Shown here: positions 35,176 to 43,814 of the stretch, in pieces
Layout of the letters: each line of letters opens with the position of its first letter
How positions within the stretch are numbered: position 1 is the first letter of the stretch
NCBI GenBank assembly: GCA_902781045.1
Contig: CACZHT010000019.1
Span: 1 to 59,857 of the forward strand
Length of the DNA stretch: 59,857 nucleotides
From: an uncultured Bacteroidales bacterium
GTDB taxonomy: Bacteria > Bacteroidota > Bacteroidia > Bacteroidales > Muribaculaceae
Reading direction: 5' to 3'
The notes under the pieces: generated by a model
What the model was told of the DNA's origin: nothing
Databases searched by the model: none
Seen by the model: only the letters and a program-made list of their open reading frames with translations
Translations under genes and position numbers: made by a program

Positions 35176-37302
35176 CTACAGGCCGCGTGCCTTGAGGAGA
35201 GCACTGGCATCGGGCTGTGCCATGCCGGTGAAGTCGCTGAACATCTTCATCAGGTCATCGGTGTTGCCGCGGCTCAGCACCTGGTCGCTGAAGGCTTGAC
35301 CGGTCTCGGGCAGCAGGGCACCGCGTTTGGCAAAGATGTCGGCGATGTTCACGGCCAGCACCTCGGTCCACAGGTAGCTGTAGTAGCCGGCTGCATAGCC
35401 GCCACCCCACACATGGTTGAAGTAGCTGGTGCGGTAGCGAGGCGGAATCTGCGGATTGAGCAGGCCAATCTCTTTCAGGGCATTGGTCTCAAACTCACCA
35501 GCCTTGTCGGCAGTGGGAACATCCTTCGAGGCGAGCATGTGCCAGGCCAGGTCGCCACAGGTGGCCGCCAGATTCTCGCCCAGGGCGTAGGCCGACTGGA
35601 AGTTGATTGACTTGAGCATGCGATCCTTGAGCTCGGTGGGCATAGGCTCACCGGTCTTGTAGTGGCGGGCATAGTGGTCGAAAATCTCAGGAATCGACGC
35701 GAACGACTCGTTGAACTGCGAGGGCATCTCGACAAAGTCGCGGGCCACGCTGGTGCCACTCAGCGTGTAGTAGTTGCAGTCCGAGAGGATGCCATGCAGT
35801 GCGTGGCCAAACTCATGGAACATCGTGGTCACCTCGTCCCAGGTGAGCAGCGACGGCTGGCCCTCGGGGGCCTTGGCGCTGTTGCACACGTTGTAGATGA
35901 CGGGCAGCTGATTGCGCAGGCGACTCTGCTTGGCGAAGCCGTCCATCCACGCGCCGCCGCGCTTGGTCGGGCGGCGGAAGTAGTCGCAGTAGAACAGCGC
36001 CTTGGGCTTGCCCTCCTTGTCCAGCACCTCAAACACACGCATGTCGGCATGATAGGTGGGGATGTCGGTGCGCTCCTTGAATTGCAGGCCATAGACCTTG
36101 CCGGCGGCATAGAACACGCCATTGATGAGCACACTGTCGATGTTGAAGTAGGGTTTGATTTCGTCGTCACTGATGTTGAGCATCTCCTTCTTCATCTTGG
36201 CCGAGTAGTAGAAGCGGTCGTATGGCTCGAGCTTGAAGTCGGGACCCTCGGTCTTGCGGGCAAACTCCTCGATGGCGCGGGTCTCGGCCTCGGCCTTGGG
36301 GGTGTAGGCGGCAATCAGGTTCTTGAGGAAGGCATAGACGTTCTCGGGAGTCTTGGCCATGGTGTTCTCGAGCGAATACTCGGCATAGTTCTTGAATCCC
36401 AGCAGCTCGGCCTGCTCGGCGCGCAGCTTGGCAATCTGCACCACAATTGGATAGGAGTTGTACTTGTTGGTGCCGTCGCAGCGGTGCACCGAGGCTTCAT
36501 AGACCTTGCGGCGCAGGTCGCGGTTGGCCAGGTTGGCCAGCAGCGGCTGCTGCGTGGTGTTGACAATGACGATGGCGTAGGGGGCCTTCTTGCCCAGGCT
36601 CTCGGCATCCTTGGCACACTGTGCCAGGTCGGCCTCGCTCAGTCCGGCCAGGTCTTCCTTCTTGTCGACCCACACCACCGCGTCGTTGGTGGCATCGGGC
36701 ACCATCTCGCCCCACTGCTGTTGCAGGTCGGCAATCTTGAGGTTAATCTCCTTCATGCGCGCCATCTGCTGGTCGTCAAGCAGGGCACCGTTGTGCACAA
36801 ACTCCTTGTAGATTTCCTCGACCAGTTTCTTGTCCTCGCCTTGCAGCTGGGCATAGTCGCGGTCATAGACCTGCTTGATGCGTGCGAACAGCGGCTTGTT
36901 GAAGGCAATCTCGTTCTCCAGCTCGGTGAGCTTGGGCATGATTTTCTTCTCGGTCTCGGCGATGACAGGCGTCTTGTCGGCCTCGACCAGTGCAAAGAAG
37001 ATGCGGCTCACGCGGTCCAGTAGCTTGCCGCTCTGGTCGTAGGCCACGATGGTGTTGTCAAACGTGGCCGAGTCCTTGTTCTCGACAATCTTGGCAATGT
37101 CGTCGCGTTTCTGCTTGATGGCCTCCTCCAGCGCGGGCAGGTAGTCCTTCTCCTGAATCTTGCTGAAGTCGGGCGCACCGTAGGGCAGCGTGCTCTCTTG
37201 CAGCAACGGGTTGCTGCTCTGATTCTTGCAAGCGGTGAGCTGTGTCACTCCAGTGGCCAGCATCACAGCCATCATTCCTAATGTCATGAGTTTTTTCATC
37301 AT
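35176..37302 (-). CDS. dcp: M3-family peptidyl-dipeptidase lipoprotein (Dcp-like)
   Basis: The 708-aa zinc peptidase resembles Dcp/oligopeptidase A and would cleave dipeptides from the C termini of oligopeptides. The zinc motif is H496-E-F-G-H500 in TTMFHEFGHALHGIL, with a downstream glutamate in FVEMPSQFNES as expected for M3. An N-terminal signal peptide with lipobox QLTAC (C25) indicates a lipoprotein facing the periplasm or surface, unlike E. coli Dcp. The first two codons are both ATG; either may be used. Preceded by a long spacer of short repeats; the gene is alone. Fits a peptide-scavenging lifestyle with the C69 dipeptidase at 45.3 kb. Confidence 0.93.
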   Translation of the reverse strand: MMKKLMTLGMMAVMLATGVTQLTACKNQSSNPLLQESTLPYGAPDFSKIQEKDYLPALEEAIKQKRDDIAKIVENKDSATFDNTIVAYDQSGKLLDRVSRIFFALVEADKTPVIAETEKKIMPKLTELENEIAFNKPLFARIKQVYDRDYAQLQGEDKKLVEEIYKEFVHNGALLDDQQMARMKEINLKIADLQQQWGEMVPDATNDAVVWVDKKEDLAGLSEADLAQCAKDAESLGKKAPYAIVIVNTTQQPLLANLANRDLRRKVYEASVHRCDGTNKYNSYPIVVQIAKLRAEQAELLGFKNYAEYSLENTMAKTPENVYAFLKNLIAAYTPKAEAETRAIEEFARKTEGPDFKLEPYDRFYYSAKMKKEMLNISDDEIKPYFNIDSVLINGVFYAAGKVYGLQFKERTDIPTYHADMRVFEVLDKEGKPKALFYCDYFRRPTKRGGAWMDGFAKQSRLRNQLPVIYNVCNSAKAPEGQPSLLTWDEVTTMFHEFGHALHGILSDCNYYTLSGTSVARDFVEMPSQFNESFASIPEIFDHYARHYKTGEPMPTELKDRMLKSINFQSAYALGENLAATCGDLAWHMLASKDVPTADKAGEFETNALKEIGLLNPQIPPRYRTSYFNHVWGGGYAAGYYSYLWTEVLAVNIADIFAKRGALLPETGQAFSDQVLSRGNTDDLMKMFSDFTGMAQPDASALLKARGL

Positions 37303-37339
37303 TTTGTAGGTTGTTTATGTGAATAGATTTTGGACTTTA

Positions 37340-37442
37340 GACTTTAGACGATAGTCGTTAGTTAGTCGTTAGTCGTTAGACTTTAGTCTTTAGTCGTGGC
37401 TGTAACTAACAACTAAAAACTAACAACTAAAAACGAACAAAT
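37340..37442. repeat. ACTAACAACTAA-type spacer repeats
   Basis: Irregular 8-10 nt units such as TTAGTCGTTAG, CTTTAGTC and AACTAAAAACTAACAACTAA fill the divergent spacer between dcp and glk. Similar strings recur near 3090, 24075, 29085, 42785 and 43780. Arms in opposite orientation can pair into a loose hairpin. Confidence 0.55.
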
Positions 37443-37509
37443 AAAAGCCTACAAAGATAACACTTTTTGCTCAAATGCGGCGATGTAACGCAAAAAAATG
37501 TGCTATTGC

Positions 37510-37540
37510 TTGCAACTTTGCTGCAAAATACCTACCTTTG
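37510..37540 (+). promoter_or_regulatory. Promoter of ROK glucokinase
   Basis: TTG (37510-37512), 20-nt spacer, TACCTTTG (37533-37540), with a leader of about 50 nt. Confidence 0.72.
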
Positions 37541-37597
37541 TGCCAAAATACAATAAGATTATACTATAATAAAACATTCAAAAAAAACGAAACAACA

Positions 37598-38563
37598 ATG
37601 GCAAAACCCTATGTAATTGGTATCGACATGGGCGGAACAAACACCGCCTTTGGTATCGTGGACGCACGTGGCAACGTCATCGCCAGTGACTCAATCAAGA
37701 CTGGCAAGCACAGCAACTTTGACGACTATGTGGACGAACTCTACACCGAGGTGACTCGCGTCATCGAGGCAAACGATGCTGCGGGTAAGATCAATGGCAT
37801 CGGCATCGGCGCACCCAACGGAAACTACTATACCGGCATGATTGAGGGTGCTCCCAATCTGCCCTGGCCAAGCCCCATACCGCTGGCCGAGAAAATCTCG
37901 ACCAAGTTTGGCATCCCCTGTGTGGTGACCAACGACGCCAACGCCGCCGCCATCGGCGAGATGACCTACGGCGCAGCCCGTGGCATGAAGGACTTCATCA
38001 TGATCACGCTGGGCACCGGTGTGGGCAGTGGCATCGTCGTCAACGGCCAGATGGTCTATGGACACGACGGTTTTGCAGGCGAGCTGGGTCATGTGATCAT
38101 GAAGCGCAACAACGGCCGCATGTGCGGCTGCGGGCGTACGGGCTGCCTCGAGGCCTATTGCTCGGCAACGGGTGTGGCGCGCACGGCACGCGAGTTCCTC
38201 GAGATTCGCAGCGACGAGTCGAAGTTGCGCGAACTCAATGCCGAGGACATCACCAGCAAGGACGTGTTTGACGCAGCCATAGCCGGCGACAAGCTGGCCA
38301 AGGAAATCTTTGACTACACGGGCAAGATCCTGGGCGAGGCCCTGGCCGACTTCACCGCCTTCTCGGCTCCCGAGGCATTTGTCATCTTCGGCGGGCTGGC
38401 TAAGAGCGGCGACCTGATCATGAACCCCATCAAGGAGGCTTTTGACAAGAATGTGCTGCCCCTGTGGCGTGGCAAGGTCAAGATTCTCTTCAGCGAGATG
38501 AAGGAGGCCGACGCCGCCATCCTCGGTGCATCGGCCCTGGGCTGGGAGGTCAAGGAAGACTGA
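37598..38563 (+). CDS. glk: ROK-family glucokinase
   Basis: The 321-aa kinase is predicted to phosphorylate glucose (or a related hexose) with ATP. N-terminal ATP-binding GIDMGGTNTAFGIVD, sugar-binding VVTNDANAAAIGEMTYGAA, LGTGVGSGIVVNG, and the ROK zinc site with GELGHVIMK followed by C-x-C-x4-C (MCGCGRTGC) and LEAYCSATG are present. No helix-turn-helix precedes it, so it is an enzyme rather than a ROK repressor. The ATG at 37598 is chosen; upstream in-frame codons overlap the promoter. marC follows 28 nt later and may be co-transcribed. Confidence 0.93.
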   Translation: MAKPYVIGIDMGGTNTAFGIVDARGNVIASDSIKTGKHSNFDDYVDELYTEVTRVIEANDAAGKINGIGIGAPNGNYYTGMIEGAPNLPWPSPIPLAEKISTKFGIPCVVTNDANAAAIGEMTYGAARGMKDFIMITLGTGVGSGIVVNGQMVYGHDGFAGELGHVIMKRNNGRMCGCGRTGCLEAYCSATGVARTAREFLEIRSDESKLRELNAEDITSKDVFDAAIAGDKLAKEIFDYTGKILGEALADFTAFSAPEAFVIFGGLAKSGDLIMNPIKEAFDKNVLPLWRGKVKILFSEMKEADAAILGASALGWEVKED

Positions 38564-38591
38564 ACGGAAGACAGCTAACAGCCAACACGGC

Positions 38592-39170
38592 ATGGGAACA
38601 ATCAATCTCGCACACATCTTCAGTGCCACGCTGGTGCTGCTCAGTATCATCGACATCGTGGGGTCGGTGCCTATCATCCTTGACTTCAGGGCCAAGGGTA
38701 AGGAGGTCAACGCCCTCAAGGCTACCATCTACTCGACCATCCTGATGGTGGGTTTCTATTACGGCGGCAATTGGATTCTCAATGTGTTCAACTGCAACAT
38801 TCAGTCGTTTGCAGCGGCGGGCGGGTTCCTGCTCTTCTTGATGGCACTGGAGATGATACTTGATGTCGAGATCTTCAAGAACAATGCCCCCTCGGGCGGT
38901 GCCACACTGGTGCCGCTGGTGTTCCCGTTGCTTGCCGGTGCAGGTGTGCTCACCACACTCATCTCGCTCAAGGCGATGTATGACGACATCAATATCTTCA
39001 TCGCTCTGGCCATCAATATGTTGTGGGTCTATATCGTTATCCGCTCGACCGACCGTGTGCAGCACTTGTTGGGCGAGGCGGGCATCTACTTTTCGCGCAA
39101 GTTTTTCGGCATCATCTTGCTGGCCATGTCAGTCAAGATGATGACCGAGAACATCGCCAAACTCTTTTGA
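38592..39170 (+). CDS. MarC-family integral membrane protein
   Basis: The 192-aa protein has about six hydrophobic segments and the MarC layout: FSATLVLLSIIDIVGSVPII at the N terminus, AAGGFLLFLMALEMIL, a charged loop and LVFPLLAGAGVLTTLISL, then INMLWVYIVI and RKFFGIILLAMSVKMM. Family function is unsettled; older links to multiple antibiotic resistance are not supported. It follows the glucokinase at 28 nt and precedes a secreted protein at 38 nt, so the three may be one transcript. Confidence 0.9.
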   Translation: MGTINLAHIFSATLVLLSIIDIVGSVPIILDFRAKGKEVNALKATIYSTILMVGFYYGGNWILNVFNCNIQSFAAAGGFLLFLMALEMILDVEIFKNNAPSGGATLVPLVFPLLAGAGVLTTLISLKAMYDDINIFIALAINMLWVYIVIRSTDRVQHLLGEAGIYFSRKFFGIILLAMSVKMMTENIAKLF

Positions 39171-39208
39171 CAGTTCACTTTAATGTTTAACTATAATCAA
39201 CTTACACA

Positions 39209-40798
39209 ATGAAGAAGATTTTTACACTAGCCTTGATGGCGATGGCTGCCCTGACCATGTCTGCTCAGTGGCAGCCCAGTGACATGGACGCGACCAAGCT
39301 CGACAAGCCTGGGGTGAGCGGACAGACTCAGATGAAGACCATCCGCACCGACGATGGCAAGATCATCCTCACTTGGCTCCGTTGGTCCGAGGGACTGCGT
39401 TATGACGACCCGGGGTCGGGCTACTACTTGCACCTGCAAGTGTTTGATGCCAATGGCGAGCCGCAGTTTGGCGACGAGGGCATCATAGTGGGTTCGCATC
39501 AGACCGGCTCGTCGACCACCGACTATGGTCTGGCTGTGGCCGAGAACGGCGACATCATCATGGCCTATACTGATGCCCGCAGTTCGCAGACTGCCGACCG
39601 CGAGATTTGGGAGGTATACCTCTATCGTTACGACCAGCAGGGCAACTCCGTGTGGGATGCCGACGGTGTGCGCTTCGTTGCGCCAACCACCGCTCAGGAG
39701 TATAACGACATGGCTCCCAACCTGTGCATCAGTGGCGACAACATCTATGCCTGCATGGCGCACACCGAGTGGACCGAAACTGCAACAGTGTCTAACTACC
39801 AGCTGCAGTGCTTTGATGCCGATGGCGTAGCCCAGTGGGATGACAACATGCTTTTCGAGACCAATATGTTCATGCTGCAACCCTGCTTGGATGGGGATGT
39901 CTATGTGCTCTGTGGCAACGCGGACAAAGGTTTGGATGCCATGCGCCTGAATGCCGCCGGTGAGCAAGTCTGGGCCGACCCGGTCAATATCGACGAGGGT
40001 CCGCTCGCAGGCAGATTCTACTTCCCCAAGCCCGAATGTGCAGTTGATGCCGATGGTGGCCTGATGCTCACCTATCGCAAGCTGGAGGCCGTCACCGGCT
40101 ACCAGGTGGTGAATCACATCACTGCCGATGGCCAGGTGTTGCCGCAGGGCGGTGTGATGTGCCATGGCAGTGTCGACGGTGACGCCACCGACGGCATTCT
40201 GGCCGTGCGTGACGACCAGGCAATGGTGGCCTGGGCGCAGTCGCTGGGCGATGACTACATGTATGTCAACAAGTTCAGCCTCGATGGCGACTATATGTTG
40301 CCGGGCGACTACTTCTACGGTCGTGCTCTGGACGGTGGCAGCAGCTGGGGCTACACCCCGGTCAAGGTCATCCCGCAGGAGGATGGTTGGGTCGTCCTTT
40401 ATGGCAACTCGACGAGTTGGAATGGTGCCAACTTCATGGTTGTCAAGCTCAATGATGACGGTGACACCGAGTGGAGCAGGCAAATCTGCGAAGATGACTT
40501 CAAAACCAACGGATTGTCGGTGGTCTATGACGAGAACTATGCCTATATCTTCTACACCCAGGAAGATCAGTATGATGACAGTTGGAACGTCATTCCCGGC
40601 TCGGGCGGCATGTTTGTCATGTGCGTCGACATCAACCCGGGCAACACAGCCATCAATGATGTCAATGCCGCACAGGGCGGTACGCAGCAGATCTTCAACA
40701 TCAAGGGTCAGCAGATTGACCGTCTGCAGCAGGGCGTGAACATTGTGCGCACCACAGCAGCCGACGGCACGGTCAAGACTGTCAAGGTGGTGAGATAA
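39209..40798 (+). CDS. Secreted beta-propeller-like protein with T9SS-type C-terminal tail
   Basis: The 529-aa protein has a signal peptide ending in LTMSAQ. The body contains repeated aromatic/Gly-Asp segments such as ILTWLRWSEG, IIMAYTDARS, VYLYRYDQQGNSVWD, LMLTYRKL and AMVAWAQSLG, spaced about 60-80 residues, suggesting a beta-propeller or similar repeat fold. The last 40 residues (QIFNIKGQQIDRLQQGVNIV, then a lysine-containing TVKVVR end) resemble the type A sorting domain recognised by the type IX secretion system. So it is probably exported and surface anchored or released. No catalytic motif is seen. Confidence 0.72.
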   Translation: MKKIFTLALMAMAALTMSAQWQPSDMDATKLDKPGVSGQTQMKTIRTDDGKIILTWLRWSEGLRYDDPGSGYYLHLQVFDANGEPQFGDEGIIVGSHQTGSSTTDYGLAVAENGDIIMAYTDARSSQTADREIWEVYLYRYDQQGNSVWDADGVRFVAPTTAQEYNDMAPNLCISGDNIYACMAHTEWTETATVSNYQLQCFDADGVAQWDDNMLFETNMFMLQPCLDGDVYVLCGNADKGLDAMRLNAAGEQVWADPVNIDEGPLAGRFYFPKPECAVDADGGLMLTYRKLEAVTGYQVVNHITADGQVLPQGGVMCHGSVDGDATDGILAVRDDQAMVAWAQSLGDDYMYVNKFSLDGDYMLPGDYFYGRALDGGSSWGYTPVKVIPQEDGWVVLYGNSTSWNGANFMVVKLNDDGDTEWSRQICEDDFKTNGLSVVYDENYAYIFYTQEDQYDDSWNVIPGSGGMFVMCVDINPGNTAINDVNAAQGGTQQIFNIKGQQIDRLQQGVNIVRTTAADGTVKTVKVVR

Positions 40799-40822
40799 CC
40801 GGTTTTTTCAAGACACGATAGT

Positions 40823-40863
40823 GTTGGCGGTAGCGTGACAATCAACGCTGCCGCCAACTTTTT
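40823..40863 (+). terminator. Rho-independent terminator
   Basis: A 14-bp stem (GTTGGCGGTAGCGT with ACGCTGCCGCCAAC, one G-T pair), 8-nt loop and TTTTT tail. Confidence 0.88.
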
Positions 40864-40885
40864 AATAAACTTTTAAGGACTTTTG

Positions 40886-40916
40886 TTTGCGATTAGTAAA
40901 AGATTTTGTACTTTTG
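40886..40916 (+). promoter_or_regulatory. Promoter of the Omp28-like gene
   Basis: TTTG (40886-40889), 19-nt spacer, TACTTTTG (40909-40916), leader about 50 nt. Confidence 0.72.
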
Positions 40917-40969
40917 CCAAACGAAAAATTATTGAGACATTATTGTTGTTAAACTCTAAACCAAGAACT

Positions 40970-42787
40970 ATGAAGAAAATCTTAACCCTACTCATCGCAT
41001 GGTTTGCCCTGACCAGTGTGTGTCAGGCGCAGAATGGTCCGTTTGTCGTCGGCTATTGCGACGGCCAGGTGACCACGGTCGGTACAGCCGACTTCTACAG
41101 CAAGGACAAGAAAATCTGGGTGTCGGGGGCTGTCTTCATCCCGGCAGGCCAGGCCAAGACGCTGGTGGGCAACCGCATTGAGAAAATCCGTGCCGGACTG
41201 GCCAGCAAGAGTAACGTCGACTCGCTGCGCGTGTGGATTCGCACCAGCCTCGACGGTGAGGACCTGGTGGCCGACACGCTGACCAAGTCAACTACTCCCG
41301 CCCTGGACAAGGGATGGAACGAGTTCACGCTCGACACCCCCTATGAGATTCCTGAGGACACCGAGGGATTCTACATGGGCTATTCGTTCTATCAGAAGGG
41401 CACCACCATGGCGCTGTCCATCCTGATGAATCCCCAGCCCAACGGACTGTTTGTACAATATGGCAACGGCGAGTGGACTGACCGCAGCGACCGCGGTGTG
41501 CTCTGCATCGAGGCCGATGTCTATGGCGACAACCTGCCCCAGCACGACCTGGCGCTGCAGGGTGTGAAGGCCAGCAAGTATCTCTCGCTCAAGTCGGGTG
41601 AGATTGAGGTGACGGCCACCGTGCGCAACATGGCTCTGACCACCATCAGCGGCTACAAGGCTGTCTGCAGCTTTGAGGGCTATGAGCAGCCGGTCGTGGT
41701 CGACATCAACCGCCCCATCGCCTACAACGAGGTGCAGCAAGTCAACTTTGTTGTCAAGCCCGAGATGATCACCACCGTGCCCGACGAGGCGGTCAACATG
41801 ACGGTGACACTGCAAGACCTGGCCGAGGGACAGGACATCAACATGGACAACAACACGGCTCAGACCACGTTCCTGGTTATCGACAACGTGTTTGTCCGCA
41901 ACGTGCTGGTCGAGGAGTTCACCACCGAGCGCTGCCCCAACTGCCCACGCGTAGCAGGCTGGCTGCACGAGGCAATGGATAAGCCTGAGTTCGGCGACGT
42001 CATCCTGTGGGAGCACCACAGCGGATATTACTACGACGACTTCACTACCGACTTCGACCAGACCTACGAGTGGTTCTACAACGATGGTGGCGGCACCTAC
42101 GCTCCGGCACTGATGATGGACCGCTATCCCCTGCTGGCCAAGACGCCGGTCGACCTGCCTGGCTCGCTGGCACAGCTTGAGGGCATGATCAGAGACCGCC
42201 AGGCCGAGCCGGCATTTGTCACTGTCGACATCAAGGCCGGCTATCTGGACAATGGACAGCTCAAGGTCATCGTCACCGGCGAGCGTGCCCAGACCACCTT
42301 CACCACCCTGCCGCCGCGCATGACGGTGTCGCTGGTTGAGGACAACATCACCACCACCTCGCAGTCTGGTGCCTCTGGTGCGTTCACTCACCACAATGTG
42401 GGCCGCGCAGTCAATGCCGCTTGGGGCGAGGAGATTGTGTGGAATGGCAACAACTACCGCTATGAGTGCACATTCGATGTCAACGACGCTTGGGTCAAGG
42501 ACAACCTGGCCATCATCGCCTTTGTCTCGGAGTATGACTCGACCAACCCTGTGGCTTGTGGCGTGGCCAACTCTAACCTGCTGCGTGCCGAACGCTTCGG
42601 CGACATCACCGAGACTGTCACGGGCGACATCGACGGCAACGGAGTGGTCGACATTGCTGATGTCAATGGTGTCATCAACATGATGCTGGGCAAGGCCGAG
42701 GGAACAGCTGCCGGCGATGTGACAGGCAATGGTGACATCGACATCGCTGATGTCAATGCCGTAATCAACATCATGCTCGGCAAGTAA
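40970..42787 (+). CDS. Omp28-like thioredoxin-fold protein with dockerin-like tail
   Basis: The 605-aa exported protein (signal peptide ending in SVCQAQ) has three visible parts. A first region of about 200 residues is beta-rich. A middle Ig-like segment leads into VLVEEFTTERCPNCPRVAGW near residue 315, a thioredoxin-like start with a C-P-N-C motif, as in Omp28-related outer-membrane proteins. The last 55 residues are two dockerin-like repeats (GDIDGNGVVDIADVNGVINM and GDVTGNGDIDIADVNAVINI) ending in MLGK, nearly the same tail as the protein at 21248. Start at the MKK ATG fits the promoter. Redox or adhesion role is unknown. Confidence 0.78.
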   Translation: MKKILTLLIAWFALTSVCQAQNGPFVVGYCDGQVTTVGTADFYSKDKKIWVSGAVFIPAGQAKTLVGNRIEKIRAGLASKSNVDSLRVWIRTSLDGEDLVADTLTKSTTPALDKGWNEFTLDTPYEIPEDTEGFYMGYSFYQKGTTMALSILMNPQPNGLFVQYGNGEWTDRSDRGVLCIEADVYGDNLPQHDLALQGVKASKYLSLKSGEIEVTATVRNMALTTISGYKAVCSFEGYEQPVVVDINRPIAYNEVQQVNFVVKPEMITTVPDEAVNMTVTLQDLAEGQDINMDNNTAQTTFLVIDNVFVRNVLVEEFTTERCPNCPRVAGWLHEAMDKPEFGDVILWEHHSGYYYDDFTTDFDQTYEWFYNDGGGTYAPALMMDRYPLLAKTPVDLPGSLAQLEGMIRDRQAEPAFVTVDIKAGYLDNGQLKVIVTGERAQTTFTTLPPRMTVSLVEDNITTTSQSGASGAFTHHNVGRAVNAAWGEEIVWNGNNYRYECTFDVNDAWVKDNLAIIAFVSEYDSTNPVACGVANSNLLRAERFGDITETVTGDIDGNGVVDIADVNGVINMMLGKAEGTAAGDVTGNGDIDIADVNAVINIMLGK

Positions 42788-42853
42788 GTTTTTAGTTCTT
42801 AGTTGTTAGTTACATCTACGACTAGTGTCTGACAACTAACAGCTAAAGACTAA

Positions 42854-42902
42854 CATCAACAAATGGGACTGCACTGAATGGTGCAGTCCCATTGTGTTGA
42901 TG
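42854..42902. terminator. Bidirectional terminator
   Basis: AATGGGACTGCAC/GTGCAGTCCCATT is a 13-bp perfect stem with a 6-nt loop, extended by CATCAACA/TGTTGATG. It lies between convergent genes. Confidence 0.82.
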
Positions 42903-42930
42903 TTGGCGGCAGGTGAGCATCGACTTCGAC

Positions 42931-43632
42931 TCACTGTAGCGGCAGGGGTGGATAGAGGCGGTCGATGATGTAAGGGTACGACGGGTCGCGAGCCACGCGC
43001 TGCACATAGTCGATAAAGAACGACTTGACCATGTAGCGCTCCTTGTAGTCGTGCATCTGCTCGAAGCGTCGCCGCAGGTCGGGGTAGATGTCCAGCAGCT
43101 CGCTCAGCTTCTTGTGGTCAACTTTGTCCACACGCTTGGCCTCAAAGTCAATCCAGAAGTAGTCGGCAGGATCGTTCCACGGGTCGGCGGTGAATGCCTC
43201 CGAGTCGCCCACCAGCGAACCCAGCAGAGCCATGCCCAGGCTGGTGTGGGTGGGAACACACTCGATGAATGCCACCTTGGCGTTGAAGAAGAGCGGTGCA
43301 TAGTCGTCCATCTTCTTGCAGTCGCCCTTGAATTTGTTGTCGCGCAGCCACTGGGTGTTGACCAGCCACGTCGTGTCGCCGATGGCCACAGCCACAGTGC
43401 GCTTCTTGAACATGTGGGTCACAGCATTGTCGATGGCCTCAAACTCAAAGTCGTATGGGGTCCAGACGGTGATTTCGGGGTTGATGACCAGCGTGTCGGG
43501 CCACTGCTCCAGGATGGATTCCCACGAGTTGTAGACCCACACCGAGTCATGGCGAGCATGGTATTGTTGTGCATTCATGCCCATGGCTATGGCCGTGAGC
43601 ATCAGCAGGATGAGTAAAATACGTCGCATCAT
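42931..43632 (-). CDS. Exported protein of unknown function
   Basis: The 233-aa protein begins with a signal peptide (MMRRILLILLMLTAIAMG, then MNAQQ). The mature part is acidic and rich in tryptophan, tyrosine and proline, with short blocks such as DSVWVYNSWESILEQWPDT, ITVWTPYDFEFEA, IGDTTWLVNTQWLRD and WIDFEAKRVDKVDHKKLSELL. I do not recognise a family. It is divergent from gldE with separate -7 boxes about 50 bp apart. The start is one of two adjacent ATGs. Confidence 0.7.
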   Translation of the reverse strand: MMRRILLILLMLTAIAMGMNAQQYHARHDSVWVYNSWESILEQWPDTLVINPEITVWTPYDFEFEAIDNAVTHMFKKRTVAVAIGDTTWLVNTQWLRDNKFKGDCKKMDDYAPLFFNAKVAFIECVPTHTSLGMALLGSLVGDSEAFTADPWNDPADYFWIDFEAKRVDKVDHKKLSELLDIYPDLRRRFEQMHDYKERYMVKSFFIDYVQRVARDPSYPYIIDRLYPPLPLQ

Positions 43633-43650
43633 TGTCACAATATTTTTTTG

Positions 43651-43658
43651 CAAAGGTA
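43651..43658 (-). promoter_or_regulatory. Promoter -7 box of the exported unknown protein
   Basis: TACCTTTG on the minus strand, 18 nt before the start. It is back-to-back with the gldE promoter. Confidence 0.55.
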
Positions 43659-43700
43659 CAAAAAACTATGCAAATCGTGTGCCATTTCAGAAAAATGCAG

Positions 43701-43708
43701 TATCTTTG
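43701..43708 (+). promoter_or_regulatory. Promoter -7 box of gldE
   Basis: TATCTTTG, followed by a leader of about 100 nt that contains ACTATAAACTTTAA spacer repeats. Confidence 0.55.
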
Positions 43709-43814
43709 CACCGCCGAGGGTGCTTCCGCTAGCTGACATCCGACAGCTAACGTGCGTGAGAAAGCCACCCAAAGCTCTAGACTATAAACTTTAACTATAA
43801 ACTATAAACTCACT

